From positions 1 to 41,094 of the forward strand of contig JBCBGC010000067.1 of the NCBI GenBank assembly GCA_038527215.1: 41,094 bases of DNA, read 5' to 3'. This document shows, piece by piece, positions 8,628 through 16,023 of the stretch; position 1 is the stretch's first letter, and each line of letters opens with the position of its first letter. The position numbers were made by a program, and so were the translations under genes. The DNA comes from JAWPMV01 sp038527215. Lineage in GTDB: Bacteria > Bacteroidota > Bacteroidia > J057. The notes beneath the pieces are model-generated. The model was not told where the DNA came from and did no database searches. It saw only the letters and a program-made list of their open reading frames with translations.

Positions 8628-8665
8628 TTAACACTATTTAACACTTTTCTAGAGAGGGTTAACAC
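8628..8665. promoter_or_regulatory. Phased TTAACAC direct repeats, probable response-regulator operator
   Basis: TTAACAC occurs at 8628, 8638 and 8659, at steps of 10 and 21 bp, so all three copies face the same side of the helix. Direct repeats of TTAACA-type hexamers about one turn apart are typical of PhoB/OmpR-family sites. They lie between the divergent kinase and GLPGLI genes, about 20-60 bp upstream of the GLPGLI -7 element. The best candidate for the bound protein is the regulator at 6548-7231. Confidence 0.6.
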
Positions 8666-8684
8666 AGGCAAATGAAGATTCCCT

Positions 8685-8692
8685 TACTTTTG
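8685..8692 (+). promoter_or_regulatory. Bacteroidota -7 promoter element of the GLPGLI gene
   Basis: TACTTTTG matches the Bacteroidota sigmaABfr -7 consensus TAnnTTTG exactly and lies 16 bp before the ATG at 8709. A TTAAC word of the operator stands about where the -33 element would be. The predicted transcript starts near 8698. Confidence 0.5.
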
Positions 8693-8708
8693 AGAAAAAA
8701 TCAATCAC

Positions 8709-9461
8709 ATGAAAAAGATTAGCCTTCTCCTACTCATCTGTCTGCCGCTGATGGCCATGGCCCAGCAGGAAGGGCGGATTACCTATAAAGAAACGACCAA
8801 GTTTGAGATAGACCTCCCAGAAGAGGCTCAGCAGTATGCCCACCTGATTCCTACGGAGAATGTCAGCACCATGGAATTGCTGTTCAATGCGAACGAAAGC
8901 CTTTACATGGAAGCAGAGATTCCGGAAGAATCGGAGCAGACGCTCATGGAAGGCGGCATGACCACGGTGATTAGCATGGGTAGAGGGGCTTCTGCCAAGA
9001 CCTATTTCAATGTGGAAGAAAACCTGTTGGTTCAGTCGCAGGACATGATGGGTCAGCCTTTTTTGATTACCGGCCCTCTACCTGAGATGAACTGGAAAGT
9101 GGTACCCGAGCAAAAGGAAATCCTAGGTCAGGTATGCATGAAAGCCATTCACACCAAAGACAGCGTAACCCATATTGCGTGGTTTGCCCCTGGTATTCCC
9201 GCTTCTGTAGGGCCTGCCAACTGGCGGGGCTTGCCCGGTGCGGTGCTAGAGGTAAGCATGGAATCCGAGAATACCGGTATGACCATTGAAGCAACTGAGA
9301 TCGTATTCGAAGATATTTCGGACAAAATTGCCAAGCCCAAGAAAGGCAAAAAAGTCACCCAGGAAGAATTCGGCAAGATCATGGAAGCCAAAATGAAAGA
9401 AATGGGAGCCGAGCAAAATGGGGATGGCCCCGCTATCATGATCCGGGTAGAACGTAACTAG
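8709..9461 (+). CDS. GLPGLI family secreted protein
   Basis: The protein has 250 residues and a signal peptide (about 1-18, ending AMAQQ). The family signature is visible as NWRGLPGAVLEV at about 178-189, preceded by a HIAWFAPGIPASVGP block, exactly the context of the Bacteroidota GLPGLI family. The C-terminus is Lys- and Glu-rich and ends with a MIRVERN strand. Family members are usually encoded next to an outer membrane beta-barrel protein, as here. Their role is not established. It is the first gene after the kinase/regulator operator and carries a clear -7 element, so it is probably a target of the adjacent two-component system. A terminator-like hairpin separates it from the barrel gene. 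Confidence 0.92.
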   Translation: MKKISLLLLICLPLMAMAQQEGRITYKETTKFEIDLPEEAQQYAHLIPTENVSTMELLFNANESLYMEAEIPEESEQTLMEGGMTTVISMGRGASAKTYFNVEENLLVQSQDMMGQPFLITGPLPEMNWKVVPEQKEILGQVCMKAIHTKDSVTHIAWFAPGIPASVGPANWRGLPGAVLEVSMESENTGMTIEATEIVFEDISDKIAKPKKGKKVTQEEFGKIMEAKMKEMGAEQNGDGPAIMIRVERN

Positions 9462-9491
9462 ACTCTTCTCAATCCTATCTACTATCTCACT

Positions 9492-9530
9492 GCCCTACCC
9501 GGACAGATTGTCCGGAGGGTAGTGGCTTTT
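9492..9530 (+). terminator. Hairpin terminator or attenuator between GLPGLI and the barrel gene
   Basis: CCGGACA (9499-9505) pairs with TGTCCGG (9509-9515) around a 3-nt loop. The stem extends with CTACC/GGTAG and GCC/GGC across small bulges, and is followed by TTTTCTCTT. It sits 30 bp after the GLPGLI stop and 28 bp before the ATG of the next gene, so it may reduce rather than abolish read-through. Confidence 0.6.
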
Positions 9531-9557
9531 CTCTTCTCACTTTTCAACCTTAGACAC

Positions 9558-12308
9558 ATGAAGCTACTTTTCCGGTTTCTGACAGGGCTTATCTTGCCTG
9601 TATTGTTGGGCGCTACCGCCGTTGGTCAGAATAATATCACGGTGAAAGGAACCCTCCTTGATTCCCTGGACCAACCCATGGTGGGCGCCACGGTCATGCT
9701 CCTGCAAGCCGAGGATTCGGTGATGAAAGGCTTTAGCCTGACGGATACCAAAGGCCGTTTCCTGATCCCACGGGCCCCCGCTGGCGAATTTGTGGTGCAA
9801 ATCACGCGCATTGGCTATGGCACCTTCGCCAGACCCATCGTGCTTTCGGAAGAAAAGCCGGACCGGGACCTGGGCGTCATCAAACTCAATCCTCGCATAA
9901 TTGACCTGGACGAAGTAGTGATCGAAGGCTCTTTTATTCCCATCGTCATCAAAAAAGACACCATTGAATACAACGCCAACGCCTTTAAAACCAAGGCCAA
10001 TGCAACGGTTGAGGATTTATTAAAAAAGCTCCCTGGTATTGAGGTGGAAAAAGATGGCACCATCAAAGCGCAGGGGGAAGAGGTACAAAACGTCCTGGTG
10101 GACGGGAAAGAATTCTTTGATGACGATCCCAAAATTGCCACCCGAAATATTCCGGCCGATGTCGTGGATAAGGTTCAGGTGTTTGACAAAGATTCGGACC
10201 TCGCTGAGTTTACCGGGATAGAAGATGGGAATGAAGAAAAAACCATCAATCTGGCTATCAAGGACGGCAAAAATAAAGGCTGGTTTGGCAAGCTGGAAGG
10301 AGCCTATGGCCTGGATGAACGCTATCGGGGCAATATCATGCTCAACCGCTTTGACAAAAAGCTGCAGCTTTCCCTCATCGGCAATGGTAACAATACCAAC
10401 GAACAGGCTTTTAGCATCAATGATTATCTGCAATTCTCCGGGGCCCTGGATGACATTATGTTCTCCGCGGGAGAATTTTCCATTGATGACATCCCCAGAA
10501 ACCTCCTGGATCAATCCGGCATCAACGAAACCCGGGCGGGCGGGCTAAACCTGAACTATGATTTTTCTGAAAAAACCAAGCTACGTTCCAACTACTTCGG
10601 GAATTTCACCCGGAACTTCACCGGACGAGAAACTTCTACCCAAAATCTGCTGGAAAATGGGGTCTTTTTGTCTGATCAAAGCAGCGATGAAACGGCTAGC
10701 CTGACCAATCATCGGGGAAAAATCCGCCTTACTCATGCCCCTACCAAGCAGCAAAAATGGATTCTGAACGCCCGCATCGGAAGCAATGACAATGAACAAG
10801 CAATTGAGCGATTTGTCTCCTCCAGCATTGCGGATCAGGTTAAAATCAATGACGCGGACCAATCCCAAACCTCTTTTTCCAACTCCCTGACCTGGCAAAC
10901 CAAATTGCAGTTCATGCAGAATCTCAAGAAAAAGGGTCGCTTCATTTCGGCCAGTGCCTCCTGGGATCAGGTCAATCGGGATGGAGAAGTTTTGCTCAAT
11001 AACCTCACCCGCTTTTATCTCAACAACGAAATCGTCTCTTATGATACGCTTCGACAGTTGCAAACGGCCCGCCGGCAGCGGCCTAGCCTGAAGGCCAGTC
11101 TCAACTATTCCGAACCACTCGGCAAGGCCAAATACCTGCAATTCAAAGTGGCCTATCAAAATCAGCAGGCTGAGCGGGAAAAACTGTTTTTTGACTCCCC
11201 TACGCCTTCCAATGAGGTTTGGATCAAGAATGAGTTACTATCGGCTAGCTTTGACCGGGTTTTTGACCAGTGGAGTGCGGGTCCGAGCTATAAAATCGTG
11301 CGCAACTCCTGGAACTGGACCCTGGGCGCTAATTATCAGCGCACCAACCTGGCTCGAACCACAGGCAATAACGGTAGCTTATTTAGTCGGAATTTCGATT
11401 TTGTCCTTCCCTACAGCACCTTTAGCTACTCTTTCACCGGGGCCAAGCAGTTCCGGACTACCTACCGGACCTCTACCCAGATTCCTTCGGTCGACCAGAT
11501 GCAGCCAGTCCTGAACAACAGCAACCCCCTGGTCAACTTTACCGGGAATCCCGACCTACAGCCTGAATATCGACACAGTCTGAGCATCAACTACACCAGC
11601 TTCAACCAATTTTACCAACGCTCCTTGTTCGTCGGCATTAGCAGCAACCTCATCACCCAAAAAATCATCAATGTGCAGACCTTCGATGAGCAGTTGGTGA
11701 GCACCACCATGCCGGTCAACGGAGGCGAAGAGCAGGCGGTTTCTGCCTACTTTGACTTTAGCTCTCCGCTGGGCAGTCTGCCCATCAAAGGCGCCATCTC
11801 CGGCAACGCCCGCCTGGGTTCGTCCCCCATTGTCCTCAATGCCGTGGAAGATCGGGCCGCCCAGACCGCCATCAATAGCACCTTCCGCCTGGAAAACCGC
11901 CGCAAGTCGGTGATAGACCTGCGGGCTGGTTATACCCTGGGCTACAACCAAAGCCAGTACCAGCAAAATGCCGCCTTTGACCAGACCTTTCTCTCCCACA
12001 CCTGGTTTGGCGAGGCGATCTGGTTCCCCAGTAAAACCTGGACCCTGGACGTAAACGTGGAGTACACCTCCTACTCCCAGGAAATCTTCGGCGACCAGCA
12101 AGCCTTCACCTATCTGGATGCGGGCATCCACAAGACCTTCAAGGATAATCAATTCGATCTGTACCTAACCGGCAAGAACCTGCTCAATCAGGACTTTCGT
12201 CTCAACCGAAATGGGCAGGGCACCATCGTACAGCAGACCATTACCCAGCAGTTGGGACGGGTGGTGATGCTGGGATTGATTTATAAGTTGAGACGTTTTG
12301 GGAAGTAA
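9558..12308 (+). CDS. Outer membrane beta-barrel protein, TonB-receptor-like
   Basis: The protein has about 916 residues. The ATG at 9558 gives a clean signal peptide (MKLLFRFLTGLILPVLLG... ending VGQ); the Met at 9522 would put a hairpin and a polar leader in the coding region. After the signal comes a carboxypeptidase-regulatory-like domain (about 25-105, VKGTLLDSLDQPMVGATVML). A plug-like domain follows (about 120-225, with LLKKLPGIEVEKDGTIKAQG and VLVDGKEFF), then a long beta-barrel with alternating aromatic strands, ending in a Bacteroidota-type terminal strand (VVMLGLIYKLRRFGK). This matches the Bacteroidota outer membrane beta-barrel family that accompanies GLPGLI proteins. The transported substrate is unknown. 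No TonB box was identified with confidence. Confidence 0.92.
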   Translation: MKLLFRFLTGLILPVLLGATAVGQNNITVKGTLLDSLDQPMVGATVMLLQAEDSVMKGFSLTDTKGRFLIPRAPAGEFVVQITRIGYGTFARPIVLSEEKPDRDLGVIKLNPRIIDLDEVVIEGSFIPIVIKKDTIEYNANAFKTKANATVEDLLKKLPGIEVEKDGTIKAQGEEVQNVLVDGKEFFDDDPKIATRNIPADVVDKVQVFDKDSDLAEFTGIEDGNEEKTINLAIKDGKNKGWFGKLEGAYGLDERYRGNIMLNRFDKKLQLSLIGNGNNTNEQAFSINDYLQFSGALDDIMFSAGEFSIDDIPRNLLDQSGINETRAGGLNLNYDFSEKTKLRSNYFGNFTRNFTGRETSTQNLLENGVFLSDQSSDETASLTNHRGKIRLTHAPTKQQKWILNARIGSNDNEQAIERFVSSSIADQVKINDADQSQTSFSNSLTWQTKLQFMQNLKKKGRFISASASWDQVNRDGEVLLNNLTRFYLNNEIVSYDTLRQLQTARRQRPSLKASLNYSEPLGKAKYLQFKVAYQNQQAEREKLFFDSPTPSNEVWIKNELLSASFDRVFDQWSAGPSYKIVRNSWNWTLGANYQRTNLARTTGNNGSLFSRNFDFVLPYSTFSYSFTGAKQFRTTYRTSTQIPSVDQMQPVLNNSNPLVNFTGNPDLQPEYRHSLSINYTSFNQFYQRSLFVGISSNLITQKIINVQTFDEQLVSTTMPVNGGEEQAVSAYFDFSSPLGSLPIKGAISGNARLGSSPIVLNAVEDRAAQTAINSTFRLENRRKSVIDLRAGYTLGYNQSQYQQNAAFDQTFLSHTWFGEAIWFPSKTWTLDVNVEYTSYSQEIFGDQQAFTYLDAGIHKTFKDNQFDLYLTGKNLLNQDFRLNRNGQGTIVQQTITQQLGRVVMLGLIYKLRRFGK

Positions 12309-12383
12309 CAAAATGTGTGTCATCCTGAATGTTGCATAAGCCAAGATTTCATAAAAACGCCTTTTGAAATCCCAACTACCCAC

Positions 12384-12482
12384 NNNNNNNNNNNNNNNNN
12401 NNNNNNNNNNNNNNNNNNNNNNNNNNNNNNNNNNNNNNNNNNNNNNNNNNNNNNNNNNNNNNNNNNNNNNNNNNNNNNNNNN
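12384..12482. other. Assembly gap of 99 Ns
   Basis: The left flank ends with caactacccac and the right flank begins with caaatatg. The same two words are contiguous at 12691-12708, at the boundary of the next repeat copy. The gap therefore sits at a repeat junction and probably hides one or more 218-bp units. Nothing coding is supported across it. Confidence 0.97.
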
Positions 12483-12862
12483 CAAATATGTCACCCCGGA
12501 AAGGCATTTGACCGGTAGGGAAAATGACTTATCCGGGGTCTCCATGATTACATAAAGATTGCAGAGACCTCCAACGATATAGATGTCGGAGGCCTTGACC
12601 CGGACAGCTCACCTCCTTGCAGTCGGAGGAGCTTCCGGGGTGACAGAAATATCGTAGGATGATGCTTTCATCAAAAGGCATCGGGAGACTCAACTACCCA
12701 CAAATATGTCACCCCGGAAAGGCATTTGACCGGTAGGGAAAATGACTTATCCGGGGTCTCCATGATTACATAAAGATCGCAGAGACCTCCAACGATATAG
12801 ATGCCGGAGTCCTTGACCCGGACAGCTCACCTCCTTGCAGTCGGAGGAGCTTCCGGGGTGAC
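12483..12862. repeat. Two copies of a 157-bp intergenic element with terminal inverted repeats
   Basis: Copy 1 is about 12489-12645 and copy 2 about 12707-12862, a 218-bp period including a 61-bp linker. Each begins with TGTCACCCCGGAA and ends with its reverse complement TTCCGGGGTGAC, so they look like MITE-type or large palindromic repeats. The copies differ at only a few positions (for example gattgcag/gatcgcag and gatgtcgg/gatgccgg). No ORF is plausible inside. The rest of 12309-12971 holds no gene: a short AT-rich leader, the gap, these repeats and a terminator. Confidence 0.85.
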
Positions 12863-12912
12863 CAGCATATGGAAGTAAAATGGCACTTTCCTATCCGTCT
12901 CCAAAAATGCCT

Positions 12913-12951
12913 AAAAAAATCTGAGTCATCCCAAATTTTGGGATGACTCAG
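12913..12951 (-). terminator. Strong intrinsic terminator of the vWA gene
   Basis: CTGAGTCATCCCAAA (12921-12935) pairs perfectly with TTTGGGATGACTCAG (12937-12951). Read on the minus strand, the stem is followed by ATTTTTTTAGG. It lies about 20 bp after the stop codon of the vWA gene. Confidence 0.92.
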
Positions 12952-12971
12952 GTTTGTCCTAGAACCTATTC

Positions 12972-14231
12972 TTAGCTTATTACCAAAGGCAGCTTCAGAG
13001 ATGAATTCACGCCCAGGTAAGTAAAGGAGGCTTCGAAACAATACACTAAATAAACGCGGTAGGTACCGGATTTTGCGCCTCGGTTCATCAAGACCACTTC
13101 ACGGCTCGCACTGGAGTCGACATCCGGCTTGTCAGCGTGACAAGGAGCCAGGTCTCCAAAGCAGATCATAAAGTTGGGTTTGATCTCCACCGAAGGGGTC
13201 CCATCGGGTAGGCTGGGAACGGTATTGCCCACTTCATCTAACACCACCAAATGCAGGGTTACATCTTTGAGGGTCAGATTAGTATAAGGGTTACTCACGG
13301 TAAGGCAAAGGATTTCCACATCATCCGTTTCCAGCTGGTCTTTCGCTCCATCGCCCCAGCTTAGTTTAATGCAGGGGGCGATTTCAGGTCTCGCCACTTC
13401 TTTACAAGGCCCTTTGGCTCCAGAACAAATAATCTGGGCCAGAACGGCTTCAAATCCTCCCAGGTTGGCGATAGGGGCGGAAAAGGGCTGCCCACTGGTG
13501 TCAGTGGCTAATTTGGTGTAATCAGTTACGGTATCCGGGGAAACATTCCCGGTTCCTAAATACGTGAATACGGTTACATTCGCATTGGTGGCAGCCGTGA
13601 CCGCCGCATTTCGGGCTACTTCATCTCCTGCATCTTGGGGATCTCCTCCTTCCAGGGCTTCGTCTCCCAGGTAAAAAATGATCCGGGCCGCTCCGGCTCG
13701 CCAATCGTAATGATCTGACAGGTCGATGACAGCTGCTGCTCCATCCTCTTTTCCATTGATGCCTGGCGTACCCACAATATCGGCGTCTGGGATGGGCGTG
13801 GGCAAGGCCTGAAGATAGTCCCGGTAAGATTGGGTAAACAGGGTTCCTGCCCAGGTTCCCTCAATGCCAAAGTAATCTACGCGGAGGTCAGAGGGACATT
13901 GCTGGGCCGCTGCACTGATGGCTGCGTTGGCAGCATTACTCAAATCAGTCGCCTCGTCTCCCATGGAACCGCTGGTATCGATTACGACTACCAGGTCCAC
14001 GGCTGTACCAGCGCCACCATTCCCCCCGGCACAACTCCCGGTTGCGTCCTGGTTGAATTTTGCTTCACAGTTCCGTTTCAGAACGGCGTTTAGCTGATCT
14101 TCCAGCAACTTACATACTTCTTTGGGGCTGGGCTGTTTCCCTTGGGCAAAAGAAGCAAAAAAGGGAGCAGGCGGGGTCAATAATTGAAATCGTTTGGGAT
14201 TAGGTTGGGGGTCTTTTTTGGAATTGGCCAT
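12972..14231 (-). CDS. Cytoplasmic von Willebrand A domain protein of module B
   Basis: The protein has 419 residues from the ATG at 14231 (MANSKKDPQPNPKRF); an upstream Met at 14372 would add 47 residues of unlikely composition. There is no signal peptide. A polar N-terminal segment (about 1-75) leads into a vWA domain (about 80-270) that begins VDLVVVIDTSGSMGDEATD, a metal-binding DxSxS site. The C-terminal roughly 130 residues (from CIKLSWGDGAKD) look like a beta-sandwich with VEILCLTVSNPYTNLTLKDV strands; I do not recognise it. Cys residues are unusually frequent. Its promoter carries the same bipartite element as the sigma gene and the subtilase operon, making it part of the sigma B regulon. 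vWA proteins usually mediate metal-dependent protein binding; the partner may be the subtilase-vWA fusion (inference). Confidence 0.88.
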   Translation of the reverse strand: MANSKKDPQPNPKRFQLLTPPAPFFASFAQGKQPSPKEVCKLLEDQLNAVLKRNCEAKFNQDATGSCAGGNGGAGTAVDLVVVIDTSGSMGDEATDLSNAANAAISAAAQQCPSDLRVDYFGIEGTWAGTLFTQSYRDYLQALPTPIPDADIVGTPGINGKEDGAAAVIDLSDHYDWRAGAARIIFYLGDEALEGGDPQDAGDEVARNAAVTAATNANVTVFTYLGTGNVSPDTVTDYTKLATDTSGQPFSAPIANLGGFEAVLAQIICSGAKGPCKEVARPEIAPCIKLSWGDGAKDQLETDDVEILCLTVSNPYTNLTLKDVTLHLVVLDEVGNTVPSLPDGTPSVEIKPNFMICFGDLAPCHADKPDVDSSASREVVLMNRGAKSGTYRVYLVYCFEASFTYLGVNSSLKLPLVIS

Positions 14232-14406
14232 GTTTGTAGGGTTGAATGAATATAGAAGCTGCATTCCCCATGAGGGGAAAGCAGGTAGAATACAAGGGAG
14301 AAATTTCCTTAAGCATTGAGGGCTGAAACCAAGGGAATGTTGGGTTCTCTCATCCAATTGGGTTCTTTTCATTCAGGGAAGGCCAGACCACCTTTGAGAA
14401 AAGGAA

Positions 14407-14435
14407 GAAAAAGTAGGAGGTACAACGTACCTCCT
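14407..14435 (-). terminator. Terminator-like hairpin in the leader of the vWA mRNA
   Basis: AGGAGGTAC (14415-14423) pairs perfectly with GTACCTCCT (14427-14435) around a 3-nt loop. On the minus strand the stem is followed by ACTTTTTC and further T-rich sequence. It lies between the predicted vWA promoter (14494-14522) and the vWA start codon, about 50 nt after the expected transcript start. It could attenuate the gene or end a small RNA of roughly 80 nt. Confidence 0.55.
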
Positions 14436-14493
14436 CTCTCCAAAAATGCTTTTCCCATAAAGGTAAAAGAACGTGATTTTTTACAATCACCCA

Positions 14494-14522
14494 CTTAATA
14501 CCCTGCCAGTCCAAAGCGTTAC
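14494..14522 (-). promoter_or_regulatory. Module B promoter element upstream of the vWA gene
   Basis: On the minus strand the sequence reads GTAACGCTTTGG, 8 nt, GGTATTAAG. The same 12 + 8 + 9 arrangement occurs upstream of the subtilase operon and at the sigma gene. I read the left block as -35-like and the right block as -10-like, separated by a normal 16-17 bp. The transcript would start near 14487, leaving a leader of about 255 nt that contains a terminator-like hairpin. Confidence 0.72.
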
Positions 14523-14600
14523 CAGGATTTTAAAAAAAATGTAAATTTGGAAAAGGATCGCCCCTTCGGGTATTCAGCCATCCTAGATAATAGATGCCTT

Positions 14601-14629
14601 GTAACGTTTTCCAATATGAAGGAATTAAG
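14601..14629 (+). promoter_or_regulatory. Module B promoter element at the sigma gene (autoregulation)
   Basis: GTAACGTTTTCC (14601-14612), 8 nt, GGAATTAAG (14621-14629). With the preceding T, 13 bases are identical to the subtilase-operon copy. The element overlaps the annotated ATG at 14616. If it is a promoter, the transcript would start near 14636, almost at an in-frame TTG (14637). Confidence 0.65.
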
Positions 14630-15239
14630 TATTCAATTGAAGGAGGATGAAGACATTCTCAGAAGATTGAAAGCGCGGGAACCAAAAACAGAGAAAAACA
14701 CCTTTTTTGCTTATAAAGAATACTTTCTGGGATATTTGATCAAATATTACCATTGCAGTGAGGAGGAAGCCGAGGAAGTATATTTGGAAAGCTTTACGTT
14801 CTTTTGCCTAAATATCAGAGAAGGAAAACTTAGCCTCCCCCTTAAAGCTCAGTTAACAACCTATTTATGTGGGATTGGGTGGAGAAAACTCCTGAAAAAA
14901 TACCCCAAGTATGGGAAAGCGGAAAACCGTCCTCCCCCTCCTCCCAGTACAGTTGGACTAGAGGAGGTAGACTGGGATAGCCTGGATGTTGGGGAAGAAA
15001 TCCAAGATCCATTGGAATGGGCAGATAAGGCTCGTTTTGTCAAAAAATTATTAGCCCAACTTGACCAGCGATGCCAGGAAGTGCTTAAGTTGAAATTTTG
15101 GGAAACGGCCCCTTTCAAAATTATTCAGCAAAAATTAGGATTCCCTTCACCTGAAGCAGCCAGGAAAAAAAGTTTTGATTGCCTGAAAAAACTAAGAGAA
15201 TTGGTAGCAGCACACCCAGAATTCAAAACCATTATTTAA
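14616..15239 (+). CDS. ECF-type RNA polymerase sigma factor of module B
   Basis: The protein has 207 residues from the ATG at 14616; the frame is open back to a TTG at 14547, and an in-frame TTG at 14637 is a further option because the ATG lies inside the promoter-like element. Region 2 is at about 8-95 (EDILRRLKAREPKTEKNTFFAYKEY..., YHCSEEEAEEVYLESFTFF). A proline-rich linker (NRPPPPPSTVGLEE) follows. Region 4 is at about 145-205, with CQEVLKLKFWE and the helix-turn-helix KIIQQKLGFPSPEAARKKSFDCLKKLREL. It is followed 16 bp later by the anti-sigma gene, forming a two-gene operon. The three copies of the bipartite element in this module are the probable recognition sites of this factor. It is a paralogue of the sigma factor at 2107-2673. 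Confidence 0.85.
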   Translation: MKELSIQLKEDEDILRRLKAREPKTEKNTFFAYKEYFLGYLIKYYHCSEEEAEEVYLESFTFFCLNIREGKLSLPLKAQLTTYLCGIGWRKLLKKYPKYGKAENRPPPPPSTVGLEEVDWDSLDVGEEIQDPLEWADKARFVKKLLAQLDQRCQEVLKLKFWETAPFKIIQQKLGFPSPEAARKKSFDCLKKLRELVAAHPEFKTII

Positions 15240-15255
15240 GTGCCAAAGATTGCCA

Positions 15256-16023
15256 ATGGAACACCAGGACACTGAACTCATAGAAGCATATCTCGCCGGG
15301 GAATTGACGACAGAGGAAAAAGCCGCCTTCGAAGCTCGCTTGAAGGATGAGACAGATTTTCGAAAAAAATACCAGGCTCAGCAACTGATTCATCAAGGGA
15401 TGAAGGGCCTGGAAGCGGAGAATTTCCTGGCCCAATTGAAACATTGGGAAGCGGAAGCACAAGAACCGGGCCCCTCTGAAGGGCAGCTCATCCCCGGATG
15501 GGTGAGCAAAGTAGGCATTGCGGCAACGATATTGATTGCTGGCTTGATCATCATTCGGCTGCTTTTTCTGTCCACCTATACGCAATCTCAATTTATGGCG
15601 GATCATTTTTCTCAGACAGATCTTAGCCGCCTGAAATCAGCTTCTGAAACGGATTCCATTACTTCGGTGTTAGAACAGGTGCAATCAGATTGTGAGCCAT
15701 CAGGCTACCTGTTAACAGAGCTCAGTCCTTCCCATCCAGCTATTCCCTATGCTGCCCTGGTCATAGGAGAATGCCTGTTGAAAAATGGAGCATATCAAGA
15801 AGCGTCAGCTTTCTTTGAGGTAGGGATGCAACATCAGCAAGACTACATGGAAATCTCCATCCCGCTTTACAAAGGATACCTCCTGGCCCTGATCGGTGCC
15901 CAGGCCCCTGTCTCCACCATTGATAGTTTATTTGCTCATCCTCCTGCTTCAGCCGCCCCTGGATTTCTCGAAGGGGAACTAAAACAAATGCAGCAGGATT
16001 ACGCAAAAATAGATCAGCCTTAG
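15256..16023 (+). CDS. Single-pass anti-sigma-like membrane protein of module B
   Basis: The protein has about 255 residues. I chose the ATG at 15256 rather than the TTG at 15250; both are close behind the sigma stop. The N-terminal helical region (about 1-55) has the pattern ELIEAYLAGELTTEEKAAFEARL, typical of Bacteroidota anti-sigma proteins without a zinc site. An acidic linker leads to one membrane segment at about 83-105 (VGIAATILIAGLIIIRLLFL). The C-terminal part (about 110-255) is helical and TPR-like (IPYAALVIGECLLKNGAYQEASAFFEVGM). This is the same architecture and length as the module A protein. It converges on the TPR-CHAT gene with a 4-bp overlap of the stop codons. It probably binds the sigma factor at the membrane; cleavage by the CHAT protease is the working hypothesis. 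Confidence 0.75.
   Translation: MEHQDTELIEAYLAGELTTEEKAAFEARLKDETDFRKKYQAQQLIHQGMKGLEAENFLAQLKHWEAEAQEPGPSEGQLIPGWVSKVGIAATILIAGLIIIRLLFLSTYTQSQFMADHFSQTDLSRLKSASETDSITSVLEQVQSDCEPSGYLLTELSPSHPAIPYAALVIGECLLKNGAYQEASAFFEVGMQHQQDYMEISIPLYKGYLLALIGAQAPVSTIDSLFAHPPASAAPGFLEGELKQMQQDYAKIDQP

Noticed and set aside
12165..12555. ORFs crossing the run of Ns
   Set aside because: They depend on undefined bases and on antisense sequence of the barrel gene.
15256..16023. Identification of the anti-sigma-like protein as Csx30
   Set aside because: The genomic logic is similar, but this protein has a membrane segment and Bacteroidota anti-sigma features, and there is no gRAMP or CRISPR locus. Only the analogy is kept.
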